Source: an uncultured Oscillospiraceae bacterium
Lineage (GTDB): Bacteria; Bacillota; Clostridia; Oscillospirales; Ruminococcaceae
Direction of reading: 5' to 3'
Assembly (NCBI GenBank): GCA_910578255.1
Contig: CAJTQM010000003.1
Location: forward strand, 1 to 64,000
Length of the DNA stretch: 64,000 bases
Part shown: positions 1 through 6,649 of the stretch, one piece after another
Position numbering within the stretch: position 1 is the stretch's first letter
Layout: the number at the start of each line of letters is the position of its first letter
The notes under the pieces: generated by a model
Seen by the model: only the letters and a program-made list of their open reading frames with translations
Told to the model about the DNA's origin: nothing
Databases searched by the model: none
Program-made: the position numbers and the translations under genes

Positions 1-147
1 AAAGTAGGACTCGTCTCTCAGCTCGCCATACCAAGGGCCGCTGGCATAAGGGGAAACGTCGAACAGCTTGACCTCCCCGGTCTCGTAGGTGAGCCGGAGC
101 TTCAGGTGGTCTACCGGCTCCGCTTTCACCAATCTCGGCTGCAACAT
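1..147 (-). CDS. DUF2442 domain protein, 3' end outside the window
   Basis: The 49 visible residues begin MLQPRLVKAEPVDHLKLRLT and continue with a GEVKLFDVSPY segment, the pattern of the small DUF2442 family. The start is set by a strong AGGAGGT site 6-7 nt before the ATG. The gene lies 14 nt downstream of a DUF4160 gene on the same strand, and DUF4160 and DUF2442 genes are often found as adjacent pairs. Function is not established. A toxin-antitoxin-like role has been suggested for such pairs, but nothing here proves it. The protein continues beyond position 1. Confidence 0.75.
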   Translation of the reverse strand, partial: MLQPRLVKAEPVDHLKLRLTYETGEVKLFDVSPYASGPWYGELRDESYF

Positions 148-161
148 GGACGGCACCTCCT

Positions 162-434
162 TTACTTCAGCGGGTCAATACGGAAGAACTGCTCACCATT
201 GGACAGCAACTTCCAGTTCGCTTCAAGGTCCTCATGGTGTATATCCATCCAGACTTCCAGCATCTTCAGCTTATTCCTCGGAAAATTCTTATCTCCTTCG
301 AGAACCGTCCCGTCCAGAGCGACCACGACCTCCTCGCCGGAATACTCAGCGTGGATGTGGGGCATATTGTGTTTCCCGCCCTGCTCCCGATACATACGGA
401 CGATGATTCCGAAGAACACACTCAACACTGGCAT
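162..434 (-). CDS. DUF4160 domain protein
   Basis: A small protein of 90 residues starting MPVLSVFFGIIVRMY, with the PHIHAEYSGEEVVVALDG core typical of DUF4160 (the PHxHAEY motif is the hallmark). An in-frame GTG lies three codons upstream, but the family normally starts MPxLSxFFGI, so the ATG at 434 is preferred. The gene is directly followed by the DUF2442 gene, which makes a two-gene operon. Its biochemical function is unknown. Confidence 0.75.
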   Translation of the reverse strand: MPVLSVFFGIIVRMYREQGGKHNMPHIHAEYSGEEVVVALDGTVLEGDKNFPRNKLKMLEVWMDIHHEDLEANWKLLSNGEQFFRIDPLK

Positions 435-560
435 ATCAAACACCCGCTTTCTGTTCTTATTCTATCAGATTTCCGCCCGATATGCAATCAAATTTCAGAG
501 CAACTCAGTAAGAATCTTACCATATGCAATTCTCAATAAAAAGTTGTAGCCTTAATAACA

Positions 561-597
561 TAAAAGCCAGCACCTCGCTATAAGGTACTGGCTTTTA
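561..597. terminator. Bidirectional hairpin terminator, copy 1
   Basis: An inverted repeat with 15-nt arms (TAAAAGCCAGCACCT and AGGTACTGGCTTTTA, one mismatch) has A/T runs on both sides, so it can end transcription on either strand. It follows the minus-strand HTH remnant. A second copy lies at 1263-1304. Confidence 0.7.
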
Positions 598-609
598 TAA
601 AATGAAGTT

Positions 610-720
610 TTATTCATCCTCTACTTCATCATCAAACGAAAAATTTTCCAACTCAGGATAATCAAAAAATTCAGACAATGTGAGGCTAAACGCAGACGCA
701 ATTTTATGGAGTGTTTTCTT
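610..720 (-). pseudogene. Remnant of an XRE-family HTH gene (3' end only)
   Basis: Minus-strand translation gives KTLHKIASAFSLTLSEFF followed by a tail ending DDEVEDE and a stop. This matches the C-terminal part of the intact HTH protein at 1315-1575. No N-terminal half or start codon is present, because the sequence upstream belongs to another HTH gene (704-925) whose stop lies inside the remnant. It is a relic of unequal recombination or duplication, not a functional gene. Confidence 0.7.
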
Positions 721-925
721 TATCAGGAATAAACTCCGCTATATCATCAAGGGTGAACCCTTCACCCAAGATATTCAAAATCATATCTAACGTATGCGTT
801 GTGACAGACTGATTTTCTTTAAGGCGTTGAATCTGCGTCCGACTTATTCCATAGGTCTTATATAGACTATATTGGCTTATTTTATTTTCTTTTAAAGTTT
901 TAAATAGTTTCGTGAATGTAATCAT
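704..925 (-). CDS. Small XRE-type HTH regulator
   Basis: A 73-residue protein made almost entirely of one helix-turn-helix domain (YSLYKTYGISRTQIQRLKEN, residues about 19-38, then a TLDMILNILG helix). It starts 3 nt after the stop of the paralogous HTH gene at 929-1147 (TGAGTTATG), so the two are probably translationally coupled. No effector domain is seen; it is likely a repressor of local genes. The short tail ends in the duplicated remnant, so the original C-terminus may have been replaced. Confidence 0.7.
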   Translation of the reverse strand: MITFTKLFKTLKENKISQYSLYKTYGISRTQIQRLKENQSVTTHTLDMILNILGEGFTLDDIAEFIPDKENTP

Positions 926-928
926 AAC

Positions 929-1147
929 TCAAGGCATTTCCTCTTTTTTATCAGGCAGATATTCTATAACATCTTGAATCGTGCAGCCAAGAATTTTGCA
1001 GAGGGCCTCCAAAGTATTTGTAGATACAGAATCGCCAGCTTTCAAACGGCGTATGGTGGAGCTGCTGATGCCACCCTTCACTTGCAGTGTATAGGTAGTT
1101 GCACCACATCTTTCCATCGTTCTCCATAGTGGAGCGTAGGACACCAC
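929..1147 (-). CDS. Small XRE-type HTH regulator (GTG start)
   Basis: A 72-residue single-domain HTH protein (YTLQVKGGISSSTIRRLKAG, then TNTLEALCKILGC). A GTG start is chosen because AAGGGGG sits 9 nt upstream. It is related to the next gene (704-925) and is its upstream operon partner. A 9-bp palindrome overlapping divergent promoter elements at 1170-1201 lies just before the gene, so autoregulation is likely. This family of short Firmicutes regulators is common in integrated elements. Confidence 0.75.
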   Translation of the reverse strand: MVSYAPLWRTMERCGATTYTLQVKGGISSSTIRRLKAGDSVSTNTLEALCKILGCTIQDVIEYLPDKKEEMP

Positions 1148-1169
1148 GCCGTTCAGCCCCCTTTCCCTA

Positions 1170-1201
1170 TTGACATATTTCCATTATCGCCTATAATGGA
1201 A
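1170..1201. promoter_or_regulatory. Promoter overlapping a palindromic operator
   Basis: On the plus strand TTGACA is followed after 16 nt by TATAAT (1192-1197). On the minus strand TTGACT (1215-1220) lies 17 nt from TTATAG, which would drive the two HTH genes. Both -10 regions fall within a palindrome, TTCCATTAT-N5-ATAATGGAA (1179-1201), a good candidate binding site for one of the adjacent XRE regulators. The plus-strand promoter would run antisense through the HTH gene at 1315-1575. Confidence 0.55.
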
Positions 1202-1262
1202 TAAAAGCGTTATAGTCAATATTGCCTATGCAATTCTCAATAAAAAGTTGCAGTTGTAATAA

Positions 1263-1304
1263 TATAAAAGCCAGCACCTCGCCATAAAGGTACTGGCTTT
1301 TATA
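1263..1304. terminator. Bidirectional hairpin terminator, copy 2
   Basis: TATAAAAGCCAGCACC pairs with GGTACTGGCTTTTATA across a short loop, with T/A runs on both sides. It follows the stop of the minus-strand HTH gene (1315-1575). Near-identical to the hairpin at 561-597. Confidence 0.7.
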
Positions 1305-1314
1305 TTATTAAGTT

Positions 1315-1575
1315 TTATTCATCCTCTACTTCATCATCAAGTGAATAATTGTTTAATTCTGGACAGTCGAAAAATTCTGCTAGTGTCATATTAAAAGCAG
1401 TGGAAATTTTATACAGTGTTCGGATTTTAGGATTAGTAGATGCCCCACATACCAAATTATGAATAGTGGACTGTCTGACTCCGCTCATCTCTGCAAGTTT
1501 ATTGATAGTAATACCGCGCTTTTCGCATAGAAAGAGTATCCTATTTAAAATAAGTTTTCCAAAATTAGAAGCCAT
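1315..1575 (-). CDS. XRE-family HTH transcriptional regulator
   Basis: An 86-residue protein with a canonical XRE domain: ITINKLAEMSGVRQSTIHNL (residues about 22-41) followed by NPKIRTLYKISTAFNMTLAEFF. An acidic tail (LDDEVEDE) closes the protein. The ATG is preceded by AGAGGAA. A 14-bp inverted repeat (1585-1635) overlaps the ribosome-binding site and is a plausible operator. The 3' end of this gene is duplicated at 610-720. Confidence 0.8.
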   Translation of the reverse strand: MASNFGKLILNRILFLCEKRGITINKLAEMSGVRQSTIHNLVCGASTNPKIRTLYKISTAFNMTLAEFFDCPELNNYSLDDEVEDE

Positions 1576-1584
1576 TGCATTCCT

Positions 1585-1635
1585 CTGCTATCGTGAAACA
1601 ATGATGTTCTCTACATTATTATTTCATGATAGCAG
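1585..1635. promoter_or_regulatory. Inverted repeat upstream of the HTH gene
   Basis: CTGCTATCGTGAAA (1585-1598) and TTTCATGATAGCAG (1622-1635) form an inverted repeat with one mismatch and a 23-nt spacer. It lies immediately before the minus-strand XRE gene and between it and the divergent AbrB-like gene. It is a probable operator for the XRE protein; this is inferred from position only. Confidence 0.5.
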
Positions 1636-1752
1636 TAAAAAAAACATCAATTAACTATGTGTAGTTTATCTTAAGGAATTTTGTAAACCAATAACGCATC
1701 AAAACAGCGAAAATCATCCGCGCAGCAGCGAAGGAGTATCAAAGTATACAAA

Positions 1753-2100
1753 ATGAAACAGAACAAAGAAGAAGAGCGGCGGAGCCTCTTGTCCGCGCTC
1801 AGCAGAAAAATAGATATTATAGGCCGGATAAGAATTCCGAATGAAATTTTGCTTGCCTTAAAATTGGAGCCAAAAAGCCAGGTAGCCGTAACCGCAAATG
1901 TAGAGAAAGGCTACATCATATTGACTCCCGCAGGCGAAGATTGCAAAGAGCCATTCGTGCGCACCATTGACAAAATGGGTCGGGTGGTTATTCCAAAGGC
2001 AATCCGAGAATTGCTGAAGATTAAAGATGGAAGAGACCGGCTTATAATGGCAGTAGCCAATGGAAGACAAATTTTTGTCTATAAAAGGGATGCGAAATGA
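1753..2100 (+). CDS. Double SpoVT/AbrB-domain protein
   Basis: A 115-residue protein with two AbrB-type swapped-hairpin motifs in tandem: KIDIIGRIRIPNEILLALKL (residues about 19-38) and TIDKMGRVVIPKAIRELLKI (about 71-90). Usual AbrB-like regulators carry one such DNA-binding motif and dimerise, so this one could form the equivalent of a dimer in one chain. Its stop overlaps the next start (ATGA), so it is coupled to an alpha-CTD-like gene. AGGAG lies 16-17 nt upstream of the ATG, which is rather far. Confidence 0.8.
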   Translation: MKQNKEEERRSLLSALSRKIDIIGRIRIPNEILLALKLEPKSQVAVTANVEKGYIILTPAGEDCKEPFVRTIDKMGRVVIPKAIRELLKIKDGRDRLIMAVANGRQIFVYKRDAK

Positions 2101-2540
2101 AACAGAACAAAAAAGAACTATTGCTTTTCGTCTGCACAGCCCACACGGTGCTTCTCAAAAACGAAAGCCGCAAGAAAGAGTTTGGTCTGACTGAAGACGA
2201 GGAAAAACGCCTGGAAGAACTTTTGTCCCAGCCCGAGACAGCGCGCGGCATCATGGTGCTGCACCAAGCGCTGAACGCGGCCCTGTCGCCTGCGCGCTCC
2301 TTGCAGCAAACGGCAGAGAACTACCCGCTGGAATATCTGGGTCTTTCGGCCAGGCCATATGCCTGCCTTGCCAAAAGCTTACTGTTCGGGGAAATTCGGA
2401 CAGTAGCGGATTTATTGCGGCTGTCCGAAGCGCAAATCAGCAGAATCAGAGGGATCGGGCCCAACTCCAAGGGTCTGGAAGAAATTAAGAGAAAGCGGTT
2501 AAAATTCGTCCAAGACTTTCACGCCGGTCTGATCAAATAG
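2097..2540 (+). CDS. Free-standing RNA polymerase alpha-CTD-like protein
   Basis: A 147-residue protein. Residues about 77-137 (PLEYLGLSARPYACLAKSLL ... IRGIGPNSKGLEEIKRKRL) resemble the C-terminal domain of RpoA, with two helix-hairpin-helix elements. The DNA-contacting arginine of alpha-CTD (E. coli R265) has an equivalent at R86, while the neighbouring Asn is replaced by Ala. There is no alpha N-terminal domain. The charged helical N-terminal half (residues 1-75) is unrecognised. It overlaps the double-AbrB gene by 4 nt and shares the same MKQNK beginning. The two may act together at promoters; that is inference. Confidence 0.65.
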   Translation: MKQNKKELLLFVCTAHTVLLKNESRKKEFGLTEDEEKRLEELLSQPETARGIMVLHQALNAALSPARSLQQTAENYPLEYLGLSARPYACLAKSLLFGEIRTVADLLRLSEAQISRIRGIGPNSKGLEEIKRKRLKFVQDFHAGLIK

Positions 2541-2665
2541 CGTTATCATCCGGCAACACGGGGCGCCGGACGAATCTGCCATCCATCTTCTGATCGAGCG
2601 GATAGACACAGTAGGCAGCGCAGAAAAAGAAAAGAGTCCGAACGCATGTTGCATCCAGACTCAGT

Positions 2666-2802
2666 CTATTTGTTTAGTATAGCATCTCTGATGCGAAAAA
2701 TTTTTCTCATGTCATCTTCGGTCAGAAAATCTTCTTTACCTCACTACATTCTGAGATGCGTTTCCTCCTCAAACTTTGCAGCGCATCTTTAAGGTGTTTC
2801 AT
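2666..2802 (-). pseudogene. Small broken ORF in the 2541-2849 gap
   Basis: The 310-nt gap between two plus-strand genes contains a minus-strand reading MKHLKDALQSLRRKRISECS which, after a one-base frameshift near the middle, continues EDFLTEDDMRKIFRIRDAIL and stops. It looks like a short charged protein of about 45 residues that has lost its frame. No family is recognised. Nothing else convincing is visible in this gap. Confidence 0.3.
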
Positions 2803-2849
2803 TTTTTCCACATCGTTTGTTGTATCCTAGAGAAAAGGAGGGATACATA

Positions 2850-3377
2850 ATGGAAATAGTAAAACCAGAACACAATTTTTATCAAGCGGCCAAACGTTTC
2901 TGTAGGCAGATGGACGATGTCTACAGATACAATGCAAATAACATAGACAAATTGCTGAAAGTGCTGGCCCATCTTTATTCGGCGGCTTTGGATCTACCCA
3001 AATACCAATCACAGGATTCCCAAAAGCGGCTTAGCGCCGAAAATTTACGCGTTTTTTTCGAATCCATGCCCTGCGGCCAGGACGATTCACTTTGCCGACA
3101 ACATAAGCAGGACATCCGTTTTGAATACGGCAATACCTACCATGAATTTTTTTGCCCCTATGATGCAGAATCCGCGGTAATGGGCAGCCTGGAGAACGAT
3201 CTTGCCGATATTCGGAAAGACATAGAACTGGGTCTTTGCCTGTACGAGCATGGTTACATGGAGGATGCTGTCTGTCAATGGCGCCTCTCGTTTGCCGATC
3301 ATTGGGGTGAACACATCACAGGGGCGATTCGTGCACTGGATTCGATCTACCGCCACACAGTTGCGGAAAACGGATAA
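2850..3377 (+). CDS. DUF5063 domain protein
   Basis: A 175-residue soluble, mostly helical protein. It opens with FYQAAKRFCRQMDDV and a LLKVLAHLYSAALDLP segment, and near the end has HWGEHITGAIRALDSIY, both characteristic of DUF5063. The ATG at 2850 is chosen because AAGGAGGG lies 6-7 nt before it; an upstream in-frame start has no ribosome-binding site. The function of the family is unknown. Confidence 0.75.
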   Translation: MEIVKPEHNFYQAAKRFCRQMDDVYRYNANNIDKLLKVLAHLYSAALDLPKYQSQDSQKRLSAENLRVFFESMPCGQDDSLCRQHKQDIRFEYGNTYHEFFCPYDAESAVMGSLENDLADIRKDIELGLCLYEHGYMEDAVCQWRLSFADHWGEHITGAIRALDSIYRHTVAENG

Positions 3378-3456
3378 GCAAAACCAAGATGTGCAGCCGA
3401 AAACCATTCGATTGCCATCTACCAATCAACCAAGAATCCTACGATAGGATGTCGAG

Positions 3457-3797
3457 TTATACAGCTTCTTTAATGAAGGTTACCATTTTAACCCGTTCGG
3501 CAGGTTCTCTGCCAACATTGATTTCTGCTCCTTTTTCTATAAGGCAGCGTACAAACCCCACAAAGTCATTTCCATCCGCTACAGTTCCATCGTCGATCCA
3601 ATCGTTTGCCTCTTTCAGAATAATAAGGATTCTTTGGTCTGCGTCATATGCGTCTTCTTCGATGATACCGTATCGAAGAAGACGTGGAATCCGAAATCCA
3701 TACGCCTGTTCATGCTCGTCAAGGAATTCTGTCTGTACCCTCTCATACAATTTCTCCAGCTGTGTGTTCAGCGCCTTGTTTTTTCAGTGTTGACCAT
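3457..3797 (-). pseudogene. Frameshifted gene of unknown function
   Basis: A good ribosome-binding site (AAGGGAG) and ATG at 3797 open MVNTEK, but the frame closes after nine codons. One base missing from a run of six A restores the downstream frame, which reads ALNTQLEKLYERVQTEFLDE and RIPRLLRYGIIEEDAYDADQ before RILIILKEANDWIDDG. That tail looks like the N-terminal part of a larger conserved protein, so the gene may also be truncated at 3457. The defect is a homopolymer indel, so sequencing error or phase variation are alternatives to true decay. Confidence 0.45.
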
Positions 3798-3851
3798 TTG
3801 AATCTCCCTTTGAAAATTATAAAAACTGTTTTAAGGAATGGGAAAATTATT

Positions 3852-4217
3852 ATGATACTGTTTGATGGCTTTGAGTGGGCCTGCCTAAGAAGCCGGGAAT
3901 CCGGCCTCCCTTTTGATCTTTGGATTGACAGCATGGGGAGCGATCGGAAGCGGCCCACCAATCCGCCCAGGGTTTTGATTCAGGTTCATTCCGGCAGGCT
4001 TGTCTCTGTACGCATTGATAAAAACCATCCCAAAATCCTGTCGAACTTCCTTTCCAGGCAGGATCGGAAAGATGCTTCTCAAATGCAAAATTTCATCGCC
4101 TGCGCACATGAAATTTTGCTTGCCCACTGGAGCAACCATGATGATTATGAGGCGCTTGGCCGGCTGATTGAGCTGTCAAAAAATATCCCTCCACAAAAAC
4201 GGGACGCCCTTTTGTGA
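3852..4217 (+). CDS. Hypothetical protein
   Basis: A 121-residue protein starting MILFDGFEWACLRSRESGLP. The ATG at 3852 follows AAGGAATGGG. Residues 37-55 (RVLIQVHSGRLVSVRIDKN) look like a beta-hairpin, and the second half is helical (MQNFIACAHEILLAHWSNHD). No family is recognised. It is convergent with the nuclease gene at 4250 and separated from it by 32 nt. Confidence 0.5.
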   Translation: MILFDGFEWACLRSRESGLPFDLWIDSMGSDRKRPTNPPRVLIQVHSGRLVSVRIDKNHPKILSNFLSRQDRKDASQMQNFIACAHEILLAHWSNHDDYEALGRLIELSKNIPPQKRDALL

Positions 4218-4249
4218 GACGTTTCCGTTTTATGGGGTAACATTTGAGT

Positions 4250-5569
4250 TTATCCGTTCCACAGTCCGGTTCTTTTGATAGATTCCAACTGACCGCCTAT
4301 CTCTTCCCGAATTTCTTTTACGATTGCAGAAAAGCTGTTTTTATCAAACAGATCAGCGTAATGCTCCCCAGCAGCGCTGAAGTTAATGGCGTCCTCTCGC
4401 GGCAGTTTCCTCCCCCAGACCCACCAGTCATACTTTGCCTCCGGCTGAGCGATTTCTTCGATTCTTTCCTCCCACACCATGTTGTTAAACAGGTAGGAAA
4501 AAGCTTGGATGTCCTCCTTCGCCTTAGGAAGATCCTTTCCCTTGCGGAGAACGACCCCATACCACAGCTCATCTGTGTAGTGATCTACCTGGAACCACAG
4601 TTCCGCGCTCAAATCCTCCTCTGATTTGATGCGGTAAACAAGGGATGGGTCTGGACGGTTTCTCACCGTATAATACTGCACAGCATCTTCCCTATATCGG
4701 GAGTATTCCTCTATTTTTGTAAGCTTTTCTCCAACAGTATCTTCGATCTCGTCAAAGATGCGCTGCATCTTCCTTGCCCGCACCATCGGCAGAGTTTTTT
4801 CAATTTCAGCAGCACTTTTATAGCAGCTTTTAGAATCGGAGCCGATGATCATTTCTATCAGTTTTTCCATAGATGTCTCCCCCTCTAATCGCTTGATCAG
4901 CTGCCGATACTGTTTCAGAATCACTTGAATATTTGGCTTATCCGTAAGGAAGCCATCACATCCAGCCAGCCATTTTTCTATTTCATCCCCAAAAGAGATA
5001 CATTTTATTTGTTCCGATTGAATCTTTCCCAGGCTTTCTTCCGACGGCTTGTGCCTATCCAATGTAAGATAATAGGCCGTTGTATCAAATCCCCTTCTGC
5101 CTTTTCTCTGCTTCTCTGCAAAGTGTACATACCGTTCGATCTGTCGATACTGATCTCCAGCATCGATCTTCACCTCAATGGGGCAGCAAAAATGATTGCC
5201 CTGAAGCAGCAGGTCAATACGCCCATCGTCAAAGCTATATTCCCGATAAACGCTGGTTCCTTTTTCGTAAGGCTTATTTAACACATCTTCAAAAAATTTT
5301 CGCAAGAACGTATCACCACAGCCGTGGCTTCCCTCTGGGTTCAACAGTTCGTAAAGCAGACGGCAATGGGTACTTTCTTCTTTCCGTTCCCGGTCCAGCA
5401 CGGTGAAAATATTGAATTCGGATCCCGTTTCCCGCTGATGCTCTTTTTGAAGGTTCAACTGTTCTTCCGCTTTGGACAATAATTCCCGGATGACTTCCAT
5501 ATCCGACATTTTCTGCTTCTCCTTTTCCAGATTTGACTGTCTTTCGTATTGCTCCCTCGCTTCCCGCAT
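4250..5569 (-). CDS. PD-(D/E)XK nuclease family protein
   Basis: A 439-residue protein. FNIFTVLDRERKEESTHCRL (residues about 52-71) and the following LLNPEGSHG are typical of the PDDEXK_4 family. The nuclease core is visible at about 115-140 as RIDLLLQG ... CPIEVKIDAGDQYRQIERY, giving the D...E-x-K catalytic pattern. The C-terminal 200 residues are a less conserved helical region. Family members are frequent in defence islands, but direct activity is unproven. The first ~15 residues appear to be derived from the 3' end of a WYL-regulator gene copy (see 5535-5606). It is the last gene of a minus-strand group with the FtsZ-like and WYL genes. Confidence 0.75.
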   Translation of the reverse strand: MREAREQYERQSNLEKEKQKMSDMEVIRELLSKAEEQLNLQKEHQRETGSEFNIFTVLDRERKEESTHCRLLYELLNPEGSHGCGDTFLRKFFEDVLNKPYEKGTSVYREYSFDDGRIDLLLQGNHFCCPIEVKIDAGDQYRQIERYVHFAEKQRKGRRGFDTTAYYLTLDRHKPSEESLGKIQSEQIKCISFGDEIEKWLAGCDGFLTDKPNIQVILKQYRQLIKRLEGETSMEKLIEMIIGSDSKSCYKSAAEIEKTLPMVRARKMQRIFDEIEDTVGEKLTKIEEYSRYREDAVQYYTVRNRPDPSLVYRIKSEEDLSAELWFQVDHYTDELWYGVVLRKGKDLPKAKEDIQAFSYLFNNMVWEERIEEIAQPEAKYDWWVWGRKLPREDAINFSAAGEHYADLFDKNSFSAIVKEIREEIGGQLESIKRTGLWNG

Positions 5570-5606
5570 GGCTTATCCTACTTCTTCCCGGAAATCGGCA
5601 GGTTTC
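5535..5606 (-). pseudogene. Remnant of a WYL-regulator 3' end
   Basis: Minus-strand translation reads KPADFREEVG-stop-AMREAREQYERQ, which aligns with the end of the WYL regulator at 6650-7696 (KPADLREEVGQALREAGKKY). The Q codon has become TAA, and the nuclease ATG lies two codons further in the same frame. The nuclease N-terminus is thus built on the remains of a regulator gene. The 100 bases between this and the FtsZ-like gene show no further coding evidence. Confidence 0.55.
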
Positions 5607-5715
5607 GTCCTCCAGAATGATGACCGAAGGGACCTTCTGGAGTAGATAACAATGAATGGGACGAAAATGGGAAACCCATCTGCGGCATTTGCTGTGGTGG
5701 AAAAGATGCAGCAGG

Positions 5716-6636
5716 CTAATCCGCAAAATCGGTTGCGAAAACAGTAACACGAACTATATTTTCTGGGCTTTCCACGATGGCAGCAACCCAAATAAAGTTT
5801 ACATCCTCGGGAGCTGCGTTAAAAATCATCGAAGCAACGTTGTCCAGCTTCTTGAGATCGACATCAGGCGGCACCAGGAAGCTCACAAGTATCCTCTGGG
5901 CGCCGCCGACAGGTAGTTCCAGCAAAGAGGATGACATGGCTTCTTTGGCCGCTTTCTCCACTTTGTTCTCTCCGCTGGCTTGTCCGACCCCAATATGGGC
6001 AAGGCCGGCGTTCTTCATAAGGGAAACGAAATCGGCAAAACTGATTAGACAGTTTCTGGTGATAGGGTCGCAAAGCCCCTGCGCCGCTTGATAAAGCACC
6101 TCATTTGACGCTGTAAAAGCGTTTGCTAAGGTGATTTTTGGCTTCAATGTCCGCAACAAGTGCTCGTTGGAAATGACCACAAGGGAGTCCACTTTTTCCT
6201 TGAACAGAGCGATGCCCTCCTGCGCCCGGCAAAGCCAGTGCTCCCCCTCAAACTTGAAGGGGCGAGCAGCCACCCCAACGGTCAGATCGCTTCCGATGCT
6301 TTGAGCAATTTCCGCCACCACTGGCGCGGCACCGGCGCCGATACTGCCGCCCATTCCGGCAACGATAATGACCATATCCGCCCCCTGCAAAGCAGCTGCG
6401 ATCTCTTCCCGGCTTTCTTCAGCGGCCTTCCTGCCCATCTCCGGGTCGTAAGGGCCTTCTGTAAGTCCTGTGCTGAGACATATCTGCTCGGTGATGTCAG
6501 AACGACCAAAAGTGTAAGGATGGGTATCGATGAAGACAAAATCCACCCCGCTGATTCCTTTGAGATACATATGATCGACCGCATGGCATCCGCCGGTCCC
6601 TACGCCTACGATCTTGATGACCAATTTTCCTTCCAT
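5716..6636 (-). CDS. Divergent FtsZ/tubulin-like protein 1 (keeps nucleotide loop, lacks T7 catalytic loop)
   Basis: 306 residues, covering the GTPase and C-terminal domains of FtsZ but with no linker or C-terminal peptide for FtsA/ZipA partners, so it is not the cell-division FtsZ. IKIVGVGTGGCHAVDHM (residues 7-23) matches the T1 loop. The tubulin signature is GMGGSIGAGAAPVVAEIAQ (94-112) instead of GMGGGTGTGAAP. The T7 loop, normally N-x-D-F-A-D, reads LISFAD (197-202): the Asn and first Asp are lost. ASGENKVEKAAKEAM (220-234) is well conserved. A strong AAAGGGAGG site follows the WYL stop at once, so the two genes form an operon. See 12649-13527 for the complementary partner. Confidence 0.85.
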   Translation of the reverse strand: MEGKLVIKIVGVGTGGCHAVDHMYLKGISGVDFVFIDTHPYTFGRSDITEQICLSTGLTEGPYDPEMGRKAAEESREEIAAALQGADMVIIVAGMGGSIGAGAAPVVAEIAQSIGSDLTVGVAARPFKFEGEHWLCRAQEGIALFKEKVDSLVVISNEHLLRTLKPKITLANAFTASNEVLYQAAQGLCDPITRNCLISFADFVSLMKNAGLAHIGVGQASGENKVEKAAKEAMSSSLLELPVGGAQRILVSFLVPPDVDLKKLDNVASMIFNAAPEDVNFIWVAAIVESPENIVRVTVFATDFAD

Positions 6637-6649
6637 CGTTGTCCTCCCT

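Larger units (their letters stand above)
523..720. repeat. Direct repeat, copy 1 (HTH gene 3' end plus terminator)
   Basis: This segment is repeated with clear divergence at about 1227-1425. Both copies hold the same order: TATGCAATTCTCAATAAAAA, the AAAAGCCAGCACC hairpin, then the last codons of an XRE gene ending DDEVEDE. The duplication ends inside the HTH coding sequence, so copy 1 has only the gene's 3' end. Confidence 0.75.

Noticed and set aside
5716..6636. Possibility that this is the cell-division FtsZ.
   Set aside because: It lacks the C-terminal partner-binding peptide, has a changed GGGTGTG and T7 loop, and lies in an accessory region beside a WYL regulator.
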